From Chloroflexota bacterium (GTDB lineage Bacteria; Chloroflexota; UBA6077; FW602-bin22; JACPRP01): a stretch of 32,327 bases of DNA. A model generated the notes under the pieces. That model worked only from the letters and a program-made list of their open reading frames with translations. It made no database searches and was not told the DNA's origin. Location of the stretch: assembly GCA_016189905.1 (NCBI GenBank), contig JACPRP010000116.1:1-32327 (forward strand), written 5' to 3'. The position numbers were made by a program, and so were the translations under genes. Shown piece by piece: positions 26,261 to 32,327 of the stretch (the first letter of the stretch is position 1; every line of letters starts with the position of its first letter).

Positions 26261-26918
26261 CGACCACTCCATCCTGCGTGAAGGGCTGCGGTCCCTGCTC
26301 TCGACGAATGGGAGCATCAGGGTAGTGGGAGAAGCGAGGGATGGCAAAGAGGCCGTCGACAGAGCCCACGAGCTACAACCTGACGTAGTCTTGATGGACA
26401 TCGCGATGCCCCGGATGGATGGCCTGGAAGCCACACGTCTGATCAAGAAGGCCGATCCCAGTATCAAGGTGCTCGTCCTCACCCAGCACGAGAATAGGCC
26501 CTACGTGTTCCGCATCTTGAAGGCCGGCGCTTCAGGCTATGTCTTGAAGAAAGCGGCGAGCACCGATTTGATCGCCGCCATCCACCAGGTACACCACGGG
26601 AAGTCTTTCCTGGACCCGTCGGTCACGGAGATGGTCATCGAGAGATGCCTGGAGAACCTTCCCGAGGATTCCGCCGAGGCCGACTACGAGGGGCTTTCGG
26701 ACCGCGAGAGAGAGGTCCTCAAGCTTGTCGGCGAGGGCCACACGAACCAGGAGATCGCCGACGTGCTCTGCATCAGCATCAACACGGTGCTCACCCACCG
26801 CAGCAGCCTCATGAAGAAGCTGGGCGCGCACAATCGAGCCGAGCTAATCAAGTACGCGATACGCGTGGGTCTGGTCGAGATCGATGGCGCTGCGGCAAAC
26901 CTTCCGACCCATCGGTAA
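26232..26918 (+). CDS. NarL/FixJ-family response regulator
   Basis: A 228-residue two-domain regulator. The receiver has D10/D11, phosphoacceptor D56 (VVLMDIAMP), T84 and K106. The C-terminal LuxR-type helix-turn-helix is complete (LSDREREVLKLVGEGHTNQEIADVLCISINTVLTHRSSLMKKLGA). The ATG at 26232 gives the standard start MEQIRVLLVDDHSILREGL and overlaps the kinase by 29 bases, a strong sign that they form a two-component pair. It is expected to control the rhodanese-cytochrome genes downstream, which is inference from position. Confidence 0.95.
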   Translation: MEQIRVLLVDDHSILREGLRSLLSTNGSIRVVGEARDGKEAVDRAHELQPDVVLMDIAMPRMDGLEATRLIKKADPSIKVLVLTQHENRPYVFRILKAGASGYVLKKAASTDLIAAIHQVHHGKSFLDPSVTEMVIERCLENLPEDSAEADYEGLSDREREVLKLVGEGHTNQEIADVLCISINTVLTHRSSLMKKLGAHNRAELIKYAIRVGLVEIDGAAANLPTHR

Positions 26919-26961
26919 CTGGATGGTGTCGCGTACCCTTTAACACTATCCGCGTTCAGAC

Positions 26962-26986
26962 CGCCTCGGTCTCCGAGACCGAGGCG
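26962..26986. terminator. Hairpin after the response regulator
   Basis: An 11-bp perfect stem (26962-26972 with 26976-26986) and a CCG loop lie about 45 bases after the regulator stop. There is no T tract. Its left flank GTTCAGACCG is also found at the hairpin at 22496-22532. Confidence 0.5.
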
Positions 26987-27136
26987 ATCTCTGCCTCACG
27001 GTTCACCCACTTCTAATATGACAATCACTCGTTCTGTGCCGAAAAACCACATGTTCTAGCGATTGGCTAGCACCTCAACCTGTCCTACTATGAAACAAAG
27101 AGTTAGTCGACGCCATCCCGCCGGGAAGGGTGCTCA

Positions 27137-27535
27137 ATGGAGAGAACATCGATCGTCATCGTCGAAACCCACGCCGTCTTCAGACAGCTTCTGGCAGAAT
27201 TGCTGGCCAGCGAACCTGAGTTCGACGTCGTGGGCGAGGTTGACGGCGCGAGTGGTGCGGCGGAACGGGTTAGAGAACTGGCGCCAGACGTGGCAGTCGT
27301 AGACATCAATCTCGGTGGCTCGAACGGACTCGACGTCAGCCGCGCCATAAGGCTGCTATGCCCGACGACTCGGGTTCTGATTCTGGTCGAAGAAGACAGC
27401 GTGGTCTACACACAAGCTGTCCGAGAGTGTGGGGCGAGCGCACTGGTGCGAAAGGCTGCCATTGTCGCCGCGCTTGTGCCTTCTCTGCGACAGTTGACGA
27501 GGAAGGGGATGGTCGATGAGGTAACGACTGAGTAG
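27137..27535 (+). CDS. Stand-alone receiver domain, degenerate
   Basis: A 132-residue single-domain response regulator with no output domain. Phosphoacceptor D56 (VAVVDINLGG) and K106 (LVRKAA) are kept, but the Mg2+-binding acidic pair is reduced to E10-T11 and the switch Thr/Ser at 84 is Val. It may be phosphorylated weakly, act as a phosphate sink for the upstream kinase, or signal by protein contact. GGGAAGGG precedes the ATG. It lies between the two-component pair and the rhodanese gene on the same strand. Confidence 0.8.
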   Translation: MERTSIVIVETHAVFRQLLAELLASEPEFDVVGEVDGASGAAERVRELAPDVAVVDINLGGSNGLDVSRAIRLLCPTTRVLILVEEDSVVYTQAVRECGASALVRKAAIVAALVPSLRQLTRKGMVDEVTTE

Positions 27536-27612
27536 TGGCGAGGTGACCTTCCAGGTCGATCGCCAGACAAATCATTGCGTAGAACGCCTAACTCTTAAGA
27601 AGGGAGATACCT

Positions 27613-28719
27613 ATGAAGAGAGGAAATCTCGCGGTAATAACTCACGCGCTGCCAGTTCTGCTGGTCGTGGCTCTCAGCCTCACGCCGCTAATCGGCTGCG
27701 CCGAGCAAGCTACTGCGCCAGCCACTGATGGCATCTCAGGGCCGCAAGCTAAATCCTCGGAGCCGGCTTCAGCGCCGAAGCCAGCCGTTTCCCAATTCGA
27801 GGTAATCCAGGCGGCGGCCGAGGCCTACCTGACATCGGATAAGGCGAAGAACTCCAACGTCAAGGCGGAAGACCTTTACTACAATCTGAACGATGGCAAC
27901 GCCGCCAATGATCCGTTCATCGTGGAGGTGAGGGCGGCGGCCGATTACGAGAAAGGGCATATCCCGGGCGCGATCAACATCCCCTGGCGGGAGATAGCGA
28001 AGAAGGAGAACCTCGCCAAGCTGCCCAAGGACAAGCCCATCGTCGTCTACTGTTATACGGGCCAAACTGGTAGCCAGGTAACGGCCATTTTGAATACGCT
28101 GGGCTATGACGTTAAGAACTTGAGGTATGGCATGGCTTCCTGGACGAAAGACGAAAACGTCGCGCCCAACCGTCTCGACCCCGAGAAGACGCCGAAGGAC
28201 TACAAGATCGAAAGCAGGGTCAACGTGCCGGCTCAGGTCTACTCCTTCCCCGTCGTCGACAACACCTCGGCAGCGGACGAGTTTGAGATCATTCGCGCCG
28301 CCGCCGACGCCTACTTGAGCTCCGATAGGGGCAAGAATGCCAACATCAAAGCTGAGGACCTGTTCTACAATCTGAACGACGGCAATGCCGCCAACGACCC
28401 CCAGGTGCTGAGCGTGAGGAGCAAAGCCGACTACGAAATCGGCCACATCCCGGGGGCCATCAACATACCCTGGCAGGAAGTGGTCAGGAAAGACAACCTG
28501 GCCAGACTGGCCCCAGATAAGCCCATCGCCGTCTACTGCTACACCGGCCACACCGGCAGCCAGGCATCGGCGATTCTCAATATGCTTGGCTACGAGACAA
28601 GGAACCTGCAGCACGGCATCGGCTCGTGGACGAAGGACATGGAAGTGGTCAAGACTCGTTTCGATAACAGCAAGGATTCCAAGGACTACAAGTTCGTCAG
28701 CGGCCCGAATCCGAGGTAG
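27613..28719 (+). CDS. Lipoprotein with two tandem rhodanese domains
   Basis: A 368-residue exported lipoprotein: signal peptide with lipobox LIGC29, then a Ser/Pro/Ala linker. Two homologous units follow, ~64-180 and ~222-345, sharing NLNDGNAAND, GHIPGAINIPW and the active-site loops CYTGQTGSQ (C147) and CYTGHTGSQ (C309). Rhodaneses carry sulfane sulfur as a Cys persulfide; both Cys are intact, so both could be active outside the membrane. The six-residue active loops are unlike the classical CRxGx[RT]. AAGGGAG precedes the ATG. It is 80 bases upstream of the multihaem cytochrome, suggesting joint work on thiosulfate, polysulfide or another sulfur species; this is inference. Confidence 0.9.
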   Translation: MKRGNLAVITHALPVLLVVALSLTPLIGCAEQATAPATDGISGPQAKSSEPASAPKPAVSQFEVIQAAAEAYLTSDKAKNSNVKAEDLYYNLNDGNAANDPFIVEVRAAADYEKGHIPGAINIPWREIAKKENLAKLPKDKPIVVYCYTGQTGSQVTAILNTLGYDVKNLRYGMASWTKDENVAPNRLDPEKTPKDYKIESRVNVPAQVYSFPVVDNTSAADEFEIIRAAADAYLSSDRGKNANIKAEDLFYNLNDGNAANDPQVLSVRSKADYEIGHIPGAINIPWQEVVRKDNLARLAPDKPIAVYCYTGHTGSQASAILNMLGYETRNLQHGIGSWTKDMEVVKTRFDNSKDSKDYKFVSGPNPR

Positions 28720-28799
28720 CGCCCAATCGGCAGGGGATGCCTTCGCCCAGAGGCCCGGCATCCCCCACCAAACTTGATCGCCAGAATGGAGGTAGCGAT

Positions 28800-29111
28800 A
28801 TGATTGACGGGAGGATGGCGCTGACTCGCGTCGCCAGGCTGATCGTATTTGCCTGCGCGGCGCTGGCGCTTGTGGGGGCAACGGCCGCCTGCAGCCTGGC
28901 CCCTGCCAAAGAAACGGCAAACAAGACTGAAACCATTGCAGAGAAGGAAGGTGTCAGATCAGGCACTGAAACCACGCAGGTTGCCGGAGCGGCAAACACG
29001 GCAGCCACCAGCGGCTGCGTTTCCTGCCACACCTCAAAAGAAAAGGTCAAGGAGACCGCCGACCCACCCGAACCGGTCGTCAAATCGGCAGAGCAGGCGG
29101 GCGAGGGCTGA
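28800..29111 (+). CDS. 5' part of multihaem cytochrome c: signal peptide and first haem site, ending at in-frame TGA
   Basis: The ATG at 28800 follows GGAGG. Residues 1-31 are a signal peptide (RLIVFACAALALVGATAAC), perhaps with a weak lipobox at C31. One haem site CVSCH is at 73-77, then an acidic/Pro-rich linker (KETADPPEPVVKSAEQAGEG) and TGA at codon 104. On its own this would be a 103-residue monohaem protein. The next ten-haem frame is in the same phase, lacks a signal peptide, and is joined by open sequence (GGEAPQLEVEDKVAV), so the two most likely form one 469-residue protein with selenocysteine at 104. Alternatives are a true stop with two separate products or a nonsense mutation. Confidence 0.8.
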   Translation: MIDGRMALTRVARLIVFACAALALVGATAACSLAPAKETANKTETIAEKEGVRSGTETTQVAGAANTAATSGCVSCHTSKEKVKETADPPEPVVKSAEQAGEG

Positions 29112-29137
29112 GGCGGCGAAGCGCCTCAGTTAGAGGT
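29109..29137 (+). promoter_or_regulatory. Candidate selenocysteine UGA with SECIS-like hairpin in the cytochrome gene
   Basis: After UGA (29109-29111) the RNA can form CCUC (29124-29127) with GAGG (29133-29136), plus a G-U pair 29123-29137, around the loop AGUUA that begins 17 bases after the UGA. Position and G-bearing loop resemble bacterial SECIS elements, but the stem is short. A stronger 8-bp hairpin (29108-29115 with 29122-29129) includes the UGA itself and would compete. Confidence 0.4.
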
Positions 29138-30209
29138 AGAAGATAAAGTTGCCGTGGCGCCCGATTTCCTCAAATCGACGCATGGCAAGCAGACCTGCGT
29201 CTCATGCCATGGTGGCGTCGAGAACGCTATGGAAAAAGATGCGGCGCACAAAGGGCTCACTCGGGATCCCTCTTTGAGGGCCGATAAGGCTTGCAGCACC
29301 TGCCACGCTCAGATCGTCGCCAACGCCGGCGAGAGCCTGCATACGACCCTGGCTGGCTTTAAGTCCGTGCTGGGGGCCCGCGGCGGTCAGCTTGTCAGCA
29401 GCCCTTTGCAGCAGGGATTCGACAACCACTGCGGCAAATGCCACGGCACCTGCGGCCAGTGCCACGTGAGCCGCCCCACGTCCATTGGCGGTGGCCTGCT
29501 AGGGGGGCATCAGTTCGCGAAAACCCCGCCGATGAAGGAAACCTGCACGTCGTGCCACGTGACCAGGGTCGGCCAGGAATACCTCGGTGAGAACGAGGGC
29601 CTGGCTGGCGACGTTCACTGGACGAAAGGGGCGATGCTGTGCAGCAAATGCCACAGCAGCGAGCTTCACGGGGTCGGCAAGGTGGGCGATGACCGCTACC
29701 GCAACGCCGAAACCCGCGAGTGCCTCGATTGCCACGAGAAATCTAAGCCAGGGGGGTCAGGAATCCAACAGCATGATCTCCACGGGGACAAGCTGAGCTG
29801 CAACGTCTGCCACTCCGTGGCGTACAAGAACTGCTATAGCTGTCACGTCGGCAAGGACGACAAGGGCGTGGCGTTCTTCAAGACTGAAGGCACGGAGATG
29901 GACTTCAAGATTGGCCTGAATCCTCTTCAATCACCCGATCGTCCCTACAAGTACGTCACCCTCCGCCACGCGCCGGCCTCGGCCAATGCCTTCGACTACT
30001 ACGGCAAAGACCTGCAGCCGAGTTTCAGCACGGTGCCGACGTGGAAATACGCGACGCCGCACAACATCCAGCGAAAGACGCCGCAAAACAGTAGCTGTAA
30101 CGCCTGCCACGGCAACGACAAACTGTTCCTGACTGGCGCCGACCTCAAGCCATCCGAAATCGAGGCCAACCGCGCGGTAATCGTGCCCGCGATACCGCTG
30201 GCGCGATGA
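29112..30209 (+). CDS. 3' part of multihaem cytochrome c: ten CxxCH haem sites
   Basis: In phase with the preceding gene and open from its TGA to a TGA at 30207-30209. If translated alone it would start at GTG 29154 with a poor ribosome site and no signal peptide, so it could not be exported for haem c attachment. It contains ten CxxCH motifs: CVSCH, CSTCH, CGKCH, CGQCH, CTSCH, CSKCH, CLDCH, CNVCH, CYSCH and CNACH, several preceded by conserved His that may be distal ligands (STHGKQ, LHTTLAG, GGHQF, DVHW, QQHDLHG). With the upstream part this makes an 11-haem periplasmic or surface cytochrome, likely an electron conduit or reductase. The closing region (RKTPQNSSCNACHGND) looks complete. Confidence 0.88.
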   Translation, partial: GGEAPQLEVEDKVAVAPDFLKSTHGKQTCVSCHGGVENAMEKDAAHKGLTRDPSLRADKACSTCHAQIVANAGESLHTTLAGFKSVLGARGGQLVSSPLQQGFDNHCGKCHGTCGQCHVSRPTSIGGGLLGGHQFAKTPPMKETCTSCHVTRVGQEYLGENEGLAGDVHWTKGAMLCSKCHSSELHGVGKVGDDRYRNAETRECLDCHEKSKPGGSGIQQHDLHGDKLSCNVCHSVAYKNCYSCHVGKDDKGVAFFKTEGTEMDFKIGLNPLQSPDRPYKYVTLRHAPASANAFDYYGKDLQPSFSTVPTWKYATPHNIQRKTPQNSSCNACHGNDKLFLTGADLKPSEIEANRAVIVPAIPLAR

Positions 30210-30370
30210 GAGCCGGCGGCTGCTATCGCACAACCCGCCTTGGATCTTGAACGGATGGCAAGAGAACAGCCTCTGAAGCCGCTTGAAGAGAGAGAACTTC
30301 TGGCGACTGAGGAGGCTGTTCGTCATGAATGATGACAGAGAAGAGTGTTTTGGAACGGGGCAATTGGCGA

Positions 30371-30399
30371 TTGTAATCCCTCGATTGTCCTGCTATGAT
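30371..30399 (+). promoter_or_regulatory. Promoter of the QueG-like gene
   Basis: TTGTAA (30371-30376) and TATGAT (30394-30399) are 17 bases apart, and the -10 is extended by TGC. It suggests that the last gene of the cluster has its own promoter. Confidence 0.5.
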
Positions 30400-30473
30400 A
30401 GGCGTACCGCCGAGCGTCGACGGCATTCGAGCGGCTTACCGCCTTATTTTATTGCACAACGAAGGAGAGGCTA

Positions 30474-31361
30474 ATGAGTACGGCCCAAACCGGCCTGCAA
30501 GAGCAAATCGTAGACGCCATAAAAGGGTACGTGGCTGAATCGCCTGGAAACCGCTTCGTGGCCATCGACGGCAGCCCAATCTTCGAGGAGCCGCTGATCG
30601 GTTTCGCCGATGGTGACGATCCTCTGTTCCAACAGTACAAAAGCGTAGTCGGCGACTTTCACCTGACGCCGCGTGAGGCTATGGGATTGCACTTCGCAGA
30701 TGCCAGCGACCAGCAGCCAGACTCCCCCCTTTCGGTCATTTCCTTCGTGCTGCCGCTGACCGAGGAGACGCGGCGTAGCAACGCGGAGATGACGTTTGGC
30801 CCCTCGGTACGCTGGAACCAGACTCGCTGGCACGGCGAGGATTGCATAAGAGACCTCAAGCGTTTCATCGTCGGATTCCTGCAGGAGCGCGGCTATCGCG
30901 CAATGTCGCCTACCCTAGAGCCGTTCTTCAAGATGCTCGTTCTTTCGAATGGAAGGGCCTCCAACTGGTCCGAGCGACACGTCGCCTACGCTGCCGGGCT
31001 GGGAACGTTTGGGCTCACCGATGCGCTGATTACGGCTAAAGGGGTGGCTCACCGCGTCGGTAGCCTGCTGGCAGAGGTAGCATTGGAGCCGACGCCAAGA
31101 CCCTACGATAATCATCATGCCTACTGCCCGTTCTATGACGATGGATCCTGCGGCGTATGCATCGAGCGCTGCCCGGCTGACGCTCTGAGTGAGAATGGAC
31201 ATGACAAGATTCGCTGCCGCGATTACTCCGAGCTGGAGCTGAAACCGTGGGTGGCCAAACAGGCCTCCGCTGGATACATAGGAGCTTACCCAGGCTGTGG
31301 ACTCTGTATGGCAGGCGTTCCGTGCGAGTCAGCGATTCCTCCCGGGGTAAAGTTGGGCTGA
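30474..31361 (+). CDS. QueG-like (epoxyqueuosine reductase/reductive-dehalogenase-related) Fe-S protein
   Basis: A 295-residue protein with AAGGAG just before the ATG. The middle (SERHVAYAAGLGTFGLTDALIT) resembles the cobalamin-binding region shared by QueG and reductive dehalogenases. Two Fe-S motifs follow: C226-x2-C229-x3-C233-P and C275-x2-C278-x5-C284, the second irregular. There is no Tat signal and no HEAT-repeat tail, so it is neither a typical exported dehalogenase nor a full QueG. Members of this group are often annotated simply as 4Fe-4S proteins. It could repair or activate a cofactor, but the function is unknown. It follows the multihaem cytochrome by 264 bases and has its own likely promoter. 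Confidence 0.7.
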   Translation: MSTAQTGLQEQIVDAIKGYVAESPGNRFVAIDGSPIFEEPLIGFADGDDPLFQQYKSVVGDFHLTPREAMGLHFADASDQQPDSPLSVISFVLPLTEETRRSNAEMTFGPSVRWNQTRWHGEDCIRDLKRFIVGFLQERGYRAMSPTLEPFFKMLVLSNGRASNWSERHVAYAAGLGTFGLTDALITAKGVAHRVGSLLAEVALEPTPRPYDNHHAYCPFYDDGSCGVCIERCPADALSENGHDKIRCRDYSELELKPWVAKQASAGYIGAYPGCGLCMAGVPCESAIPPGVKLG

Positions 31362-31380
31362 AACCGGCGAGAGGATCTTA

Positions 31381-31402
31381 CGGCGGGGCGGCCGCCCCGC
31401 CG
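31381..31402. terminator. 22-bp perfect palindrome between convergent genes
   Basis: CGGCGGGGCGGCCGCCCCGCCG-type symmetry over 22 bases, between the QueG-like gene and the minus-strand binding-protein gene. The stem is very GC-rich and lacks a T tract. It is likely a bidirectional transcript end. Confidence 0.5.
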
Positions 31403-31420
31403 GGTCCATAATTGGGCATC

Positions 31421-32251
31421 CTATTTCTGATACTTGCCGAGCCTCGCAATCGCATATTCTACAAACTGCAAGTCTATCACCTTATTGAGGTCTGGCTTCT
31501 CTTTCAGAAACCCTTGCTCCGAATAGCTCTTCAAATCCTCGCTCATCGACTCGATGTTCAGTTGTCCGTCGGGGTCGAGCCCGGCGTAAGCCATCTTATC
31601 GAAGAGAGAGCTGTCCTTAATAGCGGCATACTCTTGCAGAATGGGCACTATCTCGTTCCAACCCTTCTTCTTGTTAAGCCCGTCGTTGAAGTCGCGGACA
31701 CCTTTCAAATAAGCAAGCATGAATCCTTTAGCCGCTTCTGTCTTCGCGAACTTAGGCGAATAGAACAGCCCGGAAATCTGGTGTTTGGGGCTGAATTCGT
31801 CGAAACCTTTCCACCGGACGAAGATACCCTGGTTGATCCCGACAGTAGCCAGGGGCTCGATCTGGAGGGCAACGTCTATGCTCTTGTTCTCCATGGCGAC
31901 GTTCATTTCAGGAAAAGCGAGATCAACCGGCTTAATATCGCTCAAGCTCAACCCCGCTGCCTTCAGAACCCTGAGGAAGATGCTGGATCCGGCAGAGCCG
32001 GTTTCGATCGCATTCACGGCTACGGTCTTGCCTTTCAGGTCTCGTACTTCCTTGATGTCTCCGGCTATGTCTTTACGCACCACAAGCGACATAAAAGGCT
32101 GGCCCGGGGCAAGGTGGGATTTATCGGCGACGATCTTGATAGGCACGTCACGCATCGTGGCGTTGTAAAACCCTGGAGTGGCGGCTATGCCCGCGACATC
32201 CACCTCGCCAGTTGCCATCGAGCCGATGACGTCGACCCCTCCCTTCACCAT
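31421..32251 (-). CDS. ABC-type substrate-binding protein (NMT1/SsuA-like), N-terminus missing
   Basis: A 276-residue reading frame of the periplasmic binding-protein type used for sulfonates, taurine, nitrate or thiamine precursors. Visible family features: GSMATGEVDVAGIAATPG, LKGKTVAVNAIETGSAGSSIFLRVLKAAGL and the C-terminal helices. Full-length relatives start with a signal peptide and about 50-60 more residues. Here an in-frame TGA lies only twelve bases upstream of the ATG (32251), so no signal peptide can be added in this frame. The gene is either 5'-truncated, frameshifted near the window edge, or a remnant. No permease or ATPase gene is in the window. The substrate cannot be told. Confidence 0.75.
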   Translation of the reverse strand: MVKGGVDVIGSMATGEVDVAGIAATPGFYNATMRDVPIKIVADKSHLAPGQPFMSLVVRKDIAGDIKEVRDLKGKTVAVNAIETGSAGSSIFLRVLKAAGLSLSDIKPVDLAFPEMNVAMENKSIDVALQIEPLATVGINQGIFVRWKGFDEFSPKHQISGLFYSPKFAKTEAAKGFMLAYLKGVRDFNDGLNKKKGWNEIVPILQEYAAIKDSSLFDKMAYAGLDPDGQLNIESMSEDLKSYSEQGFLKEKPDLNKVIDLQFVEYAIARLGKYQK

Positions 32252-32327
32252 GGAGTTCTCTCATAAAGTAATCAAGCAGTAGAGCGGCGATTGAAGGTCG
32301 GTAGCCTGCACTGAGGAGGCAGGGGCA

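Noticed and set aside
27769..28920. 383-codon open frame on the minus strand
   Set aside because: Antisense to the rhodanese gene; its internal repeat only mirrors the rhodanese duplication.
29108..29129. 8-bp hairpin over the cytochrome UGA as a terminator
   Set aside because: No T tract follows, and coding with ten haem motifs continues in phase.
30255..30332. 25-codon ORF before the QueG-like gene
   Set aside because: No ribosome site and no recognisable features.
31412..32266. 284-codon open frame on the plus strand
   Set aside because: The opposite strand encodes a recognisable binding protein; this frame has no motifs.

Overview
The window looks like part of the chromosome of an anaerobic or facultative bacterium of moderately high GC. 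It contains no rRNA, tRNA, CRISPR array or recognisable transposase. The gene mix (HdrA/MvhD/NuoEF-type electron-transfer proteins, a class A penicillin-binding protein with a C-terminal PASTA domain, a lipoprotein-like HtrA, tandem small membrane proteins, and a haem-rich exported module) would suit a peptidoglycan-containing member of the Chloroflexota. That placement is inference from gene content and cannot be proved here.

Region 1 (1-8288, + strand) is a redox operon. It holds a 5'-truncated, tandemly fused HdrA broken from its C-terminal ferredoxin domain by an in-frame TAA, then an MvhD whose second metal-site Cys is encoded by TGA (predicted selenocysteine), a NuoG/HoxU-like Fe-S protein, NuoE, NuoF and a molybdopterin oxidoreductase. 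Together they could form an NADH-linked, possibly bifurcating complex feeding a molybdoenzyme of unknown substrate. Region 2 (8324-14490) has a large palindrome, a Tat-signal protein that looks truncated, an SDR dehydrogenase, and an operon for acyl-CoA metabolism (amidohydrolase, 3-hydroxyacyl-CoA dehydrogenase, acyl-CoA dehydrogenase, DUF72). It ends in a gene-free stretch with a sigma-54-type promoter match, a 20-codon ORF and a strong terminator. Region 3 (14491-24099) is mostly housekeeping: an M24 peptidase, a tiny zinc-ribbon protein, a HAD hydrolase, infC with a predicted AUA start and no rpmI/rplT beside it, two tiny membrane proteins, HtrA, PBP1A, and hisA-hisF.

Region 4 (24218-31361, + strand) is the most unusual. 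A sensor histidine kinase carries a c-type haem motif (CxxCH) in its extracytoplasmic sensor domain. It is followed by its NarL-type regulator, a degenerate stand-alone receiver, a lipoprotein with two rhodanese domains, an exported multihaem cytochrome c, and a QueG-like Fe-S protein. The cytochrome is split by an in-frame TGA: the signal peptide and first CxxCH lie upstream, ten more CxxCH motifs lie downstream in the same frame with no signal peptide of their own. A hairpin of roughly bacterial-SECIS geometry follows the TGA, and MvhD carries another likely Sec codon. The simplest reading is a selenocysteine-containing 11-haem cytochrome, probably serving extracytoplasmic sulfur or metal redox chemistry under control of the haem sensor.

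Region 5 (31421-32327, - strand) is an NMT1/SsuA-like substrate-binding protein lacking its N-terminus. Main limits: no homology search or folding program was run, so families are assigned from motifs, and selenocysteine insertion is a prediction that needs selA/selB/selC elsewhere in the genome.
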